A stretch of 64,000 bases of DNA, from NCBI GenBank assembly GCA_027625915.1, contig JANTQA010000063.1, positions 4,359,501 to 4,423,500 of the forward strand, given 5' to 3'. The notes beneath the pieces are model-generated. The model did not search any database. It saw only the letters and a list, made by a program, of their open reading frames with translations, and was not told the origin of the DNA. This DNA comes from Anaeramoeba flamelloides. Taxonomy: Eukaryota > Metamonada > Anaeramoebidae. The position numbers were made by a program, and so were the translations under genes. This document shows, one piece after another, positions 34,166 to 45,684 of the stretch (its first letter is position 1; each line of letters starts with the position of its first letter).

Positions 34166-35879
34166 TAGTACGAAAAAGAGAGATAATTCTAGAGAGCAAC
34201 CTTCGAAACAAATAATTCTATTCCTTGAACCGAAGATTTAAAATCATTATCGTCTTAATAATAATAATGGCTGTAGAAGTTGATGATGCCATACTGTTAT
34301 TGTACAATTAACTTGTTCAAAATGTCAATAAAAAACATGGAGAAAAAAATATTTAAAAAAATTTAAAACTTTTTAAAAATTTTATTTTTTGTTTTGTCAT
34401 AATTCCAAAAAAAATAGTTGGAATACTTTTGTTTTGTTGTTTCTAATGTTTCAATTTTAGATCAAATGAGTAAATAAAAGTTATATAAAATTTTTGTTCT
34501 TGGAAAAAATTAAAAAAAAAAGAAAATTGTTTAAAAAAATTGTTATTTTATTTGTAATTGAAGTTTTAGCTATAATGTTATTTCATTTTTTTTTCTTAAT
34601 ATTCAGTTTTTTTTATTTTGGATAAATAAAAGCGAAAATAAAGAGAATTTTCGCTTTTCCAGTTAAAAAAAATAATAAATATAAATTCTGAATAAATTAT
34701 AAACTCGAACGTTATACTAACTAAATATTTATATATTGTTATTACGCCATAATTGTTGTAAATAAATGTTATAAATCTATTTTTAATATAATTTCGATAA
34801 AAATAGTTAAAATTTTTTATGGAGAGGATCAAAATTTATAATTTATCTACAATGAAAATTTGTTTCACCACATTAAATATAACAAGAAGTTAAATCTTTT
34901 TTTAATTTTAATCCATTATCTTAAAAGAAAAAAACGAATAGGTCTAATTACAACTTCTCCAATTTCAGAAACTATATATCATGAGAAAACATCATTTTCA
35001 ATTTAAAAAAAAATATTGATATTATTATTATATATTGATCAAAGTAATATAAAGTAGTTACAAAACAAAAATTCAGTGTTGGTAAATATATTTAAGATTT
35101 GAATTTTAAACTCGTTTTTAGTCAAAGGGGGGGGCAGTTTTATTGAAGAAATAAAAAACGTTCAATTGGTTTTATTTTAATGTTTTTATCAAAATGATTT
35201 TTCAATTTTTAGATCTGAATATTTTTTTTTAATTATGTTAAATTGTTGTTTTTTTTTTTGAATTTTGGTTTTTTTTTTTTCTTTTTCATTTTCTTTTTTC
35301 TTTTTTGTAAAAAAACAAGACAATTCAAAAAAAAAAATATTTTAAAACTCAAAATTAACTTTAATAAAATTAATCTTTACAATTTTTGTTTAAAGGGATA
35401 TATTTACTATTAAAAACTCTTATTTTCAGCAATTTTAAATATTCCAAAGAAATTGAGTAATTTTGCACTAGACATTTCAATGAGAGGTGACCAAATTTTT
35501 TTTTAAAATTTTATTTTTTAAAAATTTATATTTTTTTAAGGCCTATCTTTTATTAATATCAACTCTAATTTGAATTTATTATTTCTCTTATTTCTAAAAA
35601 AATTTAAGTTGGTTGATTTTTTTAAAAAAAGTGAATTTTTCATTTTTGGTGAGGGGCGATTTGAGCGAAATGGAGTTTAGATAAGAAATTGATTGTATAT
35701 ATTTAGTTAGGCGTTTGAAGAAAAAAATTTCTTGTTTAAAACTGGTCAATGAGAAAATGAAAAAATTGCATTTGTGTATATTTTCAAAAAAAAAAAGATA
35801 TTTTATTTTTATAGAGGGTAATAAATTTTCACTTTTAGCAGTTAACTTTTCAAGGATTTATAAGAAAAGAGTGAAACCT

Positions 35880-36115
35880 TAGATTTAATACCATTATTTT
35901 GAATTCCATAAAAGAACTATTAGGTTTATTTGATTTTTCTGTTTTTTTTTGTAAAATCAAATAAATTTTATCGAAAAAACTGAAAAATCACAAGAAATGC
36001 ACTGTGGGGTTTTTTTAATTTTAGAAATTAACGAAAATTAAAGATATTTTCATATTCATTTCTCAAATTAAAAAAAAAAAAAAAAAAAAGTCGTTTAATT
36101 GTACTTGATAGCACC
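35880..36115. repeat. Palindromic mosaic repeat, family C, copy 4 (short)
   Basis: Contains inverted modules TAGGTTTATTTGATTTT and AAAATCAAATAAATTTTA, then TTAATTTTAGAAATTAACG with its partner CATTTCTCAAATTAA. The right flank has TACTTGATAGCACCCCCTAC, the same kind of border word as 52.6 kb (CACTTGACAGCACTCTACGG). Confidence 0.5.
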
Positions 36116-37439
36116 CCCTACACTCTATAATACTTATCTTATTTCTAAATTTTTGTTTTGAAAATCCAATAAAGATTCACTATTTCTTTATTATTTACTA
36201 ATGATGAGATAAATAATGGTTTTTTATTTTGAATAATATCAAATACATGATTATTCTTTATTTGTATTAAGTATATAATCCATTTTTTTTTTCTTTTTTT
36301 TTCAACTGGATAAACAACCCTAAAGAATAAAAGGATGTTATGGAATAGTTTCAAAATTATAAAAAAAAATCAAAAAAAAAAGTAATTTTTCCGAAATAAA
36401 AATAAAAAATACCCCAAATTAAAAAAAATTGAAATTCTTTTCAAATGTTCTTCATTAATTATTATTTAATGAAAAAAATTCGGATAAATCAAAATTTTTG
36501 ACAATTCATTTTAATCTATAAAAACAAACTAAGTTACACATTAAATATTTATTGAAATATATTATAAAATCAGAGATTTTATTCTACTCTATTGAATTTG
36601 AGCCAAACTTGTCAAAGCTATTTCCTAAAAATGTGGGATTTTTTTTTAGGTATATCAATTTCCCTCATTTAAAAATAATAATTTAAAGATCCAGTTTTAT
36701 CATTCATCAATTCTTTAATTTTTCTTAATAATTCATTCTTTTTGTAAGGAATTACTTTATGTTAAAAAAATAAGTTGTGGATCAAAATTTTATTTGATGA
36801 ATTTAAAGAATTTGAAACTTGATATTTATAACTCCTTTTTGGTTATACAAATTTATAAAAAGATATGTAATCTTAAAAAAAAAATATAATAGAAGAATCG
36901 AAAATTAGTAACTGTATTTAATTGTTTAAAAATCGATTTATACCCTTAAAATATTTTCCCATTTCAAAGAATTTTGTCAAACTCTTTTTGTCTAAAAAAA
37001 GTTTGCATTTTTTTTTTTTTTCGTTTTTTATAAGATATTTTAGTAAATATATTTTGAAATACAAACAATAAGAATTGATTTAAGAAGTTTTAATATTCCT
37101 CTTCAATTTTTATTACCAATTTAATAACTTTAACACAAATAAAGAGAATTTTAATGTGAATTGTAAAAAAAAAAAAAAAAACGACTTACTTATTTTGAAA
37201 TACTTTATCATATTATAATCTTTTAAAATACAAAAAAAAAATTTTAGAGTTAAAAAATAAACAAAATTTCTTCAATATTTTGTACTTAATTTGATATTTA
37301 AAGCCGAGGCGAGCTACGTATAAGTTACTCATATTTTTCCATTATTAAAACAAAATCTAAACTTTATGTTTCTTTTCTAATTTTTGGCTAGCCTAAGCTT
37401 TCTAATACAGCTGATTAAATAAAAATATATCTATACCCA

Positions 37440-38150
37440 TTTTAAAACAAAAGAGAACACCTCTCAAATCATCTAAACTATTGGATTTGATTGTTAATAA
37501 GATGATTACTTATTTGTGATTTTTTATTTTAATTATTCATTTTTTTTTTATTTAAGGATATAGAACAGTTGGAAAATGAAAAAACAAGATAAGAAGAAAC
37601 CAATTTGGAAATAATGTATATCGTATAAAAATAGAAACAGTTTTAGTTTGATTCCCAGATGACCTAGACATAGGAATTAAGAAAGTTCATTATTGGATTG
37701 ATGTATGTATGTTAAAAAAAAAAAAAAAAGAAAATATAGAAAAAAAAACAATCCCAACAAAAGAACCTGATGAATTTGGGGTTTATTTTGAAAATGAGAT
37801 TTTAAAGAACAAAAAGTTTACTTGTTTAAAGATTTATCAATAAAAATTAAAAGAACTATTCCCGAATTCACCTTATTCAACAATTTTTATATATTTGATA
37901 ATTTTTTTTCTTTTCAATTTACAAAATGAGATTTCTCATTTCAAATAAAACAGTACCTCAATTTTTAAATATTTAATTTTAATTGTTATTGTTTTGTTTT
38001 AATGAGTTTTAAATATTCAGTTGAGTGTGTTTTTATGTTTTAAAGAGTTTCTTATATTTTAGAATGATACTATAATTAATTTGATTCAATTCTGAATAAT
38101 TATTGAAATTTTATGTGCCCTTTTATTTGAAAAAGAGTTTATAAGAATAA
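37440..38150 (+). pseudogene. Decayed copy of the small gene at 48.4-48.8 kb
   Basis: The reverse complement of about 48240-48940 aligns over about 700 bp, including the intron-like T-rich tract before the exon, the exon and the 3' flank. Recognisable fragments are TIPTKEPDEF, ENEILKNKK, LFPNSPYSTIFI and NLQNEISHFK. In-frame stops and frame changes (for example a stop just after the ATCAA that follows LKIY) break it. Because the intron-like upstream flank is included, this is a DNA-level duplication and not a retrocopy. Confidence 0.8.
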
Positions 38151-38393
38151 TTAATTTCAAAATCTAACATAATTTACTTAATGTTTTTTCTCTTTTTTCA
38201 ATAAAAAAAAACTTTTCAAAAAAATTACAAAATAATAATTAGTTTTTTAAAATGAAATCAATAAATATTTTAAAAAAATTGAGGGTAAAATTAAAAAATG
38301 TTTATTATTTTTCAAATACTATGTAAAAAAACAAAATAATCTTTGAACTCGGTAAGAAATAAAAAAAAATATATGGAATTTTAAAATAAAGTT

Positions 38394-39017
38394 TTAATTA
38401 TGTAATTTTTTTTTTAGAGAATTATTTTCAAATTCTAATTTTTTTTTCAATTCCTGAAATTTAAAATTTTCAATTTTCAATTTGGTATATAATTTATAAA
38501 TATCAAGTATTTTTCTCGTGTTTTTTTTTTCTGATGTTTCTTTAACTTTTTTTAATATTTTTAATTTTTGTTCATTTTTTTTCTTTAATGATGTATTTTC
38601 TTGTTTCAGTTTATTTCGTTCAAATTGGCTATCATAAAATTCTTTTTCCAGATTATTATATTTTTCTTCTTTTGAATCAATCTTTTTTTTTAGAAGAGCT
38701 AATTTTGGTTTATATTCTTCATCTTTTTCACTGTCATAATCAGATATATTATCATCTTGCTTTTTGGCATCAAGTTTTTCACCGTCACCATCGCCATCAC
38801 CATCTTTATCTTTGTTTTCGTCATTCGATAATATTTTTTTATTTTCCAAGTTATTATTAATTTTATTTTGATTTTTGATTTTTTTTATTTTTCGATAAAG
38901 TTCGGTACTAAAAAAGTTTTTAAAAAATAATTCTTTTATTTCAAGTGTTTGCGACTCATTTAGTTCCATAAGGTTTTTTTGTATATCTTTTATAATATTC
39001 ATATTTCTTTCACTCAT
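38394..39017 (-). CDS. Coiled-coil protein, unknown function
   Basis: The open frame encodes 207 residues from the ATG at 39017 (MSERNMNIIKDIQKNLMEL). It stays open to an acceptor-like AATAATAG at 39045, so an upstream exon is possible (the frame would add DELNAPFDI). An N-terminal helical part (MELNESQTLEIKELFFKNFF) is followed by a charged linker with a DKDGDGDGDGE run. A long Lys/Glu-rich coiled coil then runs to the end (about residues 100-205, with leucine heptads in LALLKKKI, LKQENTSLKKKNE and FQELKKKLEFENNSLKKKL). The composition is typical of cytoskeletal or centrosomal scaffolds, but I do not recognise a family. The stop is TAA. It lies about 240 bp downstream of the decayed duplicate, on the opposite strand. 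Confidence 0.65.
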   Translation of the reverse strand: MSERNMNIIKDIQKNLMELNESQTLEIKELFFKNFFSTELYRKIKKIKNQNKINNNLENKKILSNDENKDKDGDGDGDGEKLDAKKQDDNISDYDSEKDEEYKPKLALLKKKIDSKEEKYNNLEKEFYDSQFERNKLKQENTSLKKKNEQKLKILKKVKETSEKKNTRKILDIYKLYTKLKIENFKFQELKKKLEFENNSLKKKLHN

Positions 39018-39082
39018 AATATCAAATGGTGCATTCAATTCATCCTATTATTTATTTACCCATTAATCAAGAATAAAAAAAG

Positions 39083-39120
<38 letters not shown>
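39083..39120. repeat. (TA)n microsatellite
   Basis: About 36 bp of uninterrupted TA dinucleotides, upstream of the coiled-coil frame. Confidence 0.9.
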
Positions 39121-39123
<3 letters not shown>

Positions 39124-39723
39124 TAAAAAAAAGTTTGAAAACTTTAATATTCAGAAAGGTACTTTTTTAATATTAAATGTATATATTTTTACATTAACAT
39201 AGAAGAATTTTGAAAAAAAAATCATTTCATTTAAAAAAAAAAAGGCGTTATGTAAATTTTCTTAAGGTTATTAATGAACTCATCCTGAATTAGTAATATA
39301 AAGAATTCACTTAATATCAAAATATAAACATTATTTCCATAACGATATTTAAGACAATAATGATCAATAATTACAAATAAAAAATGTTTTTAAAATAATT
39401 AAAGTTTTTATTTTTTATATTTATTACTTTTTAAAAATTCCGTTTTTTAAGTTGTTTTGACTCCCTCTTTATTTATTTATTTTTTTTTTTTTTAGTATTT
39501 GTTAGAAGTTTATAAGAAGTCAAAAAGTAATAAAAAATCATTTCTAGAATTAATAAACTTGTTTAATTTAAATCTTAAACAAACTACACTAAACTGAACC
39601 GAACTTTTTCTGATTTGATCTTATTACAAACAAAGCTTTTTTTGATTATCTTTTAAACAGATTGAGCTAAAATGAAACGATTTTGTTTTAATTGAAGAGA
39701 TTTGAAACTAACTGGTGCAATTT

Positions 39724-39756
39724 GAAGCCGAACTGAAGCCGAACTGAAGCCGAATC
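39724..39756. repeat. 11 bp tandem repeat, three units
   Basis: GAAGCCGAACT is repeated three times, the last with one base change. It is strikingly G+C-rich for this region. Confidence 0.85.
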
Positions 39757-39962
39757 GAACTTTACGAACAATTTAAGTAGTATATGTGTGAAATGTGCTC
39801 TGAACACTGAGTTGATATCTTGTACTGTAATTTTATGAAAACATGATTTATGAAATTTGAAAAAAAAAACAAATAAAAATAAAAAAAAAAAAATAAATAA
39901 AAAGTTCAAAAACAAATTCTTATTATTAAAAAACAGCATTTTATAGATTCGTATATTCTCTA

Positions 39963-40228
39963 AAGTTCTAATTTAAAGTCCCAGTACCAGTATAAAAGCA
40001 AAAAATGTCCATTTTTTTTTTGTTATTTTTTTTTAAATTAACTTTTTTTGAACATCTTTAAGTTATAGTTTTGAATCAAGTATTTGAATAGGTTTGAATA
40101 GTTATCATTTTTTACATTTTAGGAAACCTTTTGTTATGGGTTTTTTGAAAAAGGAGATTGAAGAAAAATAACAAAAAAAAAAAATGGACATTTTTTGCTT
40201 TTAGACTTGGACTAGGACTTTTAATTAG
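39963..40228. mobile_element. MITE with about 57 bp inverted arms, family F
   Basis: The left arm runs GTTCTAATTTAAAGTCCCAG and then AAAAGCAAAAAATGTCCATT. The right arm is the inverse, AATGGACATTTTTTGCTTTT and then GGACTTTTAATTAGAACT. The size is 266 bp with a 150 bp AT-rich centre and no coding capacity. Only one copy is seen here. Confidence 0.8.
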
Positions 40229-42450
40229 AACTTGTGTCACATATTTCATTTGTTCTATAGTTTTTCAAATATTTAGACCTCTTTATTAAAATAAATTATG
40301 TCGGTGATCGGAAAAAAATCGACAGAATAGGAAAAAACAACCAAAAACCTATTATACACTTGGACTTGGTTGACAAAAAAAACTTTAAAGTTTTTATTTT
40401 TATTTTTATATTATTTTTTTTACTCTCTTTTATTACTTTCTTTCCGATCTATTTTTCTTTTCCTGGTTTAAAAATATTTTTTTTTCGTTTATTTTATAAA
40501 GAAAAGCTATTTCGATGGGTTATAATAGTAACTATATTATTAATAGGACAAAAAAAAACCCTAAATATAAATTTATATTTTATGAACAACATGAAGTTAA
40601 TTTTGTTGAATCACCCCTATTCAATAATAATAATAATAATAATAATATCTAATTTAAGTTTTTCAAAAAATAATTCTGTTTAAGAAATTAAAATTCAAAA
40701 AATATTCTCTTGATCTAAAATGATATTTTATTAAATTAAACAGGGAGTTTGTAAAAAAGTTAAAAATGGAAAATTTTTAAATTTTTTTCAATGAGTCTAA
40801 AATCATTGAAAAAAAAAGTTTTAATAGTGTTTATATTTATTTCAATGATTAAATATTACTAATAATCAATATTTCAGGCAATTTTTTTAATTTTATTATC
40901 AAGAACATAAAATTTTAAAAGATTTTTGAATTTATTTATAGTAAAAAATATTAGGTTGTTGAAACCCGAAAATATTTATGTTATTTGTGGTAAATACTTA
41001 CATATCTTAATTTTTAAACAATTTGGTTGTATGAAAAAAATAAAAGGAATGATAAAAGAAAAGAAAAGAATTTTTTTGAGAGGTTTTGGGAATGTACAGA
41101 GAGAAAATGATAATTTCTCTTTTATAAAAAGTAAACAAAAACACCACTATACTCTTAAAAAGAAAAAGAGGAATTCTGAAAAAGTCAAATGTTGCTTATA
41201 CATCAAAACATTTTTGTAAATTTCATTTTTCAAGGTTTTTATCAGAAAAATTATTTTAGGTTGTTATAAAGGTGTATTTTTTCAAATTTATTTATTTTGG
41301 ATTGTCTATGAAAACGCAATTATTTGAAAAAAGTGAAAGTATTTGTCTGGTTAACAGAATTTTTTTTATAATTTTCAACTTTTAACAAGTCAAAATACTT
41401 ACCCAACCTCATTAAGGATTTTTTTTTAATTTTTTTTGATTGAAAAACTTTTGAGGATAAAAGTATTATGATCATTTTTTTGAATTTAAAAACAAACAAA
41501 AAAAAAAACCAACTTCAAATCAAAGTCTTTGGTTAACTCAAAAGCCATTTCTTTGTAAAATTAAATTACAATTACTATCCCAATTACCCATTTTTGAACT
41601 AGTTTTTGATTAATTATCTATGAATAGCTTAGGTTTTTAAATATTTTTTTTTTTTTTTCTTTGAAAAAATTAAAATTCTCTGATGAAAAAAACTATTGAA
41701 TACTTGATTATGGAAAAAACTATTTGTTGAATAAAGTAAACGAAAAATTCAAAATTCCTTTTCTTTTAGAAAATTAAGTTTCAAATACTTCTAATCACTG
41801 TGTCTATTCTAGACGTTCTTTGAATTAGGAGTTACAAATTTAGTCACTTCAAAATTCTCTTCTTACTAGATTAAATAATTCTTTCATTTAACCCTCACAG
41901 TAAGAATATAATTCAAAATTTTTGACACAGTTGAAAACAGTTAAAATAATTACAATATGATTAATTTCCATGAAATTTAGAAATAATTATAATTTTTTGA
42001 AATATAATTTTTTCATTTTTGTGTCATTTGTTTTCATTTCATTTTTTGAATTATGTAACCTGTTTGGTAAGATAAGAAATTTTTTTTCGAACAGTTCATA
42101 TTAAGTTAAAGTTGAGTTGTTTTACAAATAGAAAAACTCAAATAAAATTTGTTGATGGTATGAACTAACCTTTTGATCGATCAATAATCCTAATAAAATT
42201 TTACAAATTTATCAAATATATTTTTTTGTTGTGCACATTACATCATTTTGAACACACCAATTATTTATTAGTATTTTTGAATTATTTATTTTTTGTTTTT
42301 TTGAGTCGTCTAATTTATTAACGATTTTTAACATTTTAATATGTGAATGATTCTAATTTAGTATTTCTTATAGAATTTATTTAATAAGATTTTTTATTCA
42401 AAAATTGAATTTTGATGTAACAAAAATTTATGAATTTACTTTTAAAATTT

Positions 42451-42890
42451 GAGAAAAAAAGTTCAACTCGATTTCTAATTGTAAACCTTATTGAAAATGA
42501 AAGGTAAAATAAATTAATAAAAGAAAAAATCGATTAATGAAAGAAAAAATTTATGATTAAAGAATAATAGATTATATAATAATCAATCAAATCAACAAAA
42601 ACAATTTATTTCTCTATTAATATCAAAATCCGACTAGTTAGTTTTTTTGAGATCTCAAAAATAGTCAATCAAATCAACAAATTTTTAAATAATCGATCAA
42701 TCCAAGAAAAATCCCTTAATAAACAATAGAATTAGAAAAACTGTTTTGGTGTTATTATTCCCCATTTTGTCTTTAATCATTTATTTATTTTGTCTTTTAT
42801 TAATTGGTTTTTGCTTTTATTAATTGATTTTACCTTTCATTTTCAATAAGGTTTACAATTAAAAATAGAGTTTAAATTTTTTTGCAAAAT
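42451..42890 (+). mobile_element. Long-TIR non-autonomous element, family D, copy 1
   Basis: Arms of about 60 bp are inverted: AATTGTAAACCTTATTGAAA at the left and TTTCAATAAGGTTTACAATT at the right. The ends resemble AAAAAAGTTCAACTCGATTT. The interior shares TTTTGAGATCTCAAAAATAG and TTAAATAATCGATCAAT with the three other copies. It lies just beyond the last visible ankyrin exon, in an intron or the 3' flank. Confidence 0.75.
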
Positions 42891-43044
42891 GATTGTATAT
42901 AGTTTATCGAAATATAAATTATCAATTACTCCATTTATCGCATTGTTATTAAAGGAAAAGTTAAAGAAAAAAAAAAAAAAAAAAAAATTGAAAAAAGGAA
43001 TGAAATAATCCAAAAAGTAAATAAAAAAAAAAATGGTAACAAAC

Positions 43045-45684
43045 ATTTTGTAAATTAAAATTAGCATCATTTACAACCAAAAAATTTACAAAATTTTGGT
43101 TTAAATTTTTAAATTTGGCAACATAATGTATTGGCGAATTACCAGATAGACAATTTTTTGAATTTAAATCCGCATTATTTTTAACTAATAATAATATTGA
43201 GTTTATATTTAATGGCTTTATACTGAATAAAAAATGCAAAGCGGTATTACCCAATTTATCACTAGCGTTGGGATCGGCGCCGTTTTTTAACAAAAGAGAA
43301 ATAATTTCTTTATTTTGAGAGTGTTTGCAACAGGCCAACAATGGTGTATCATTCTTCAACCAACCAGAATGAACTTTGATATTTACGTTACTCTTTTTCT
43401 CAATTAATAATTCGATTAATTCGTTGTTCGGGGTTGTGGAATAGCAAGCAAATAAAAGAGCATTATTCCCGAAGTGGTCTGTTAAAGAAACATCTGCATC
43501 ATTTTCTAATAAATAACGAATTGATTCAATGGGTGTTGATTTTTTTTTACAAAGCAAATGCAGCGCTGTTAAACCAAACATGTCTTTTTGGTTTACATTT
43601 ATTGCTAGGTTATTATTGTTATTAATTTTTGATAAATTCAAAAGTAATTTTATTTTATAAATATTATTGGGATCGTTATTACAAAGCAAATGTAAAGCTG
43701 TCTGCCCATAATAATCGCATACATTTGTTTGAACTTTATACTGTAGCAATTGTCTAATTATGTTTATTTCTCTATTTTTTGAACAGCAGGCGATGTGTAA
43801 AGCATTCATACCATGCCTATTTCTTTTTTCAGGATCTAGCCCAACAGAAATTGCCTTTATTAATAAATTGCTTTTAATTATTTTATTCTTCCCTGTAATT
43901 ATTTCCATTAATGTTAAATCTTCTTTATGCTGTTTATTAATTTTAACACCATTACTTAAAAATAATTTCATTAATCCAATCTCTTCAGGTTTTGGGTTTG
44001 ATTGCTTTCCCCAGAGATAGCCAAATGCAGTTTTCCCATTTTTGTCCCTTAATTGAAGATCAATGTTTATACTTTCGATCAAATATGTGACAACCTCAAT
44101 AATTGAATTTTCTTGATGATCCTCATTTTTCAAATTAGTGTTAGTGTTTTCGTCAATCTCATCACTGTCTACAATTAAATCGCCACCTAAATTGAAATCA
44201 TCATTAATATTTTGATTATTATTATTATTATTATTATTTTGATGATTCTTTGTATTAATATTTAGTTCATTTAAATCAAAGCTAGAATCAGAGTTTGAAT
44301 TAGAACCGATCTTTGTGCCAAGACCAAGATCAATATCGGAATTACTATTAGAATGATCAATATCATCGGAATTGGATTCTGTATCTGTGTAATCATCAGA
44401 ATTTATATATTGTATAAATTGTGATTTCTTTTTCTTGTTCTTGTTCTTGTTATTTTTCTTTTTGTTTTTTTTGTTTTTAAATTTTCTTTTTTTACAAATG
44501 ATATGAATTGGTGTTAATAAATCATTTTTGGTCTGTAAATTGAAACTCATCCCTTTGTCATAAAATTCTTTAATTGTTTGAATATTTAATGATTTATTTA
44601 AGCAAAGGAAATGGATGGCATTCCAGCCTAAATAAGATTTAGCGGTGGACTCTACACTAAGATCTGTTTTTTCGTGGTTGAGTAATAGTCTTAAAGAAGT
44701 TAAATTGATCGGATCAGCCTGACAAAGGAAATGTAATGGCGCATAGCCACTCCTGCTTAATTGGTTGATTTGAGATCCATTATTAAGTAGGATTTCAATT
44801 ATTTCTGGAGAGTGAAAGCAGTCTCTACACGCCAAATGTATTGGCAACATTCCTCGTGTATCCACCAGGTTGACTAGTGAATTGTCCTTGTCTTTTTCGA
44901 CTAATAACTGAACGACTTTTGGATTAATTTTCTGATCATTAAAGCTTGGAGTCAAATACTCGTGTAAGGGTAAACGGCCACTTTTGGACTTGAGAGTTAA
45001 GTCTGCGTTCGAGTCGAGGAGTAATTGAATTATACTAATTGGCAATTTTGAGCGACAAGTCAACATGATTGGTGAGCAACCATCGTTTCTGACCAAATTC
45101 AGATCTGCTCCGTTTTGTATTAGCATTTCAACAAATTTGGGGTTGCAATCTGCCCGTTCGCAAAGGTAAGATAAGGCAGTTTGGCCACTATTATTTTGCA
45201 CATTGACATCTATTTTGTTCTCCAACAGGAACCTTAAAGATTCTAGATCTTGGTTCTCTGACTTGCACAGCATATGAAGCGCAGTCTCTCCCTTTGTTGT
45301 CAAGGAATTCAATTCGGCACCTAAATTCTGAAGCTTCTTTGCAGTTTCTTGTGGATTCTTGCTTGACAAAAAGACTACATGGATCGGCTTTAATCCCGAG
45401 AGGTCATAGGCGTTGATCGACTCTGGATCAAATCTCGTTTCGAGAGAATCTAAACTACTATTCCGAACTAATTGATGCTTAGAATAAGTAAATGCTAATT
45501 TTCGGGGTGGTTTTTGTTGTTGTAGCAGTTGATGTTTTGGTTCATCTTTTTTAAAGGACAAAGTCTTAAATTTTCGAAGATGTCGTTTGATGAGCTTTCT
45601 TTTACTATTTCTTCGAGTTTTACTTTTTTTGTTCTTTTTGTCTTTTGTTTCTGAAATTTTCTTTGTAGGAAAGATATTTTTCAT
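43045..45684 (-). CDS. Ankyrin-repeat protein, about 18 repeats, 3' end not resolved
   Basis: One long exon starts at the ATG at 45684 and encodes 880 residues up to a phase-0 donor (CAAAAT|GTTTGT). Reading on gives only poly-Phe and a stop at 42961. The donor word equals the GTTTGT used in Snf7. Residues 1-75 are basic (KRKLIKRHLRK, nuclear-signal-like). From about 90, some 18 ankyrin repeats follow with the consensus GxTALHxLC..LLLxNGADxN, for example GETALHMLCKSENQDLESLR and GLTALHLLCKKK. A low-complexity insert (Lys/Asn, then Asp/Ser/Asn-rich, about residues 400-520) splits the eighth repeat. The exon stops inside a repeat (NDANFNLQN), so at least one more exon is expected to the left, possibly beyond the repeat at 42451-42890. 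Ankyrin arrays bind proteins; the partner and any C-terminal domain are unknown. Confidence 0.9.

Larger units (their letters stand above)
32673..37439. other. AT-rich spacer downstream of guanylate kinase
   Basis: No gene is supported. It contains a T run of about 25 (32757-32782), a family A MITE (33040-33262), a family E copy (33590-33740), an inverted-repeat element (33905-34165) and a short palindromic array (35880-36115). A G run of eight lies near 35127. Confidence 0.6.
39121..42450. other. AT-rich spacer with a MITE
   Basis: No gene is supported. It holds an 11 bp tandem repeat (39724-39756), a MITE (39963-40228) and a (TAA)n tract near 40622. Open frames at 40360-40683 and 40926-41219 are lysine- or phenylalanine-rich, lack recognisable motifs, and were not called. 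Confidence 0.55.

Noticed and set aside
40360-41219. Two plus-strand frames of 107 and 97 codons
   Set aside because: They are dominated by homopolymer-encoded Phe, Ile and Lys, lack domain motifs and splice context, and are of a length expected by chance at this composition.
42961-43044. The last 27 residues of the ankyrin frame (rich in Phe)
   Set aside because: They follow a GTTTGT donor and are encoded by a T-homopolymer tract, so they are intron read-through.
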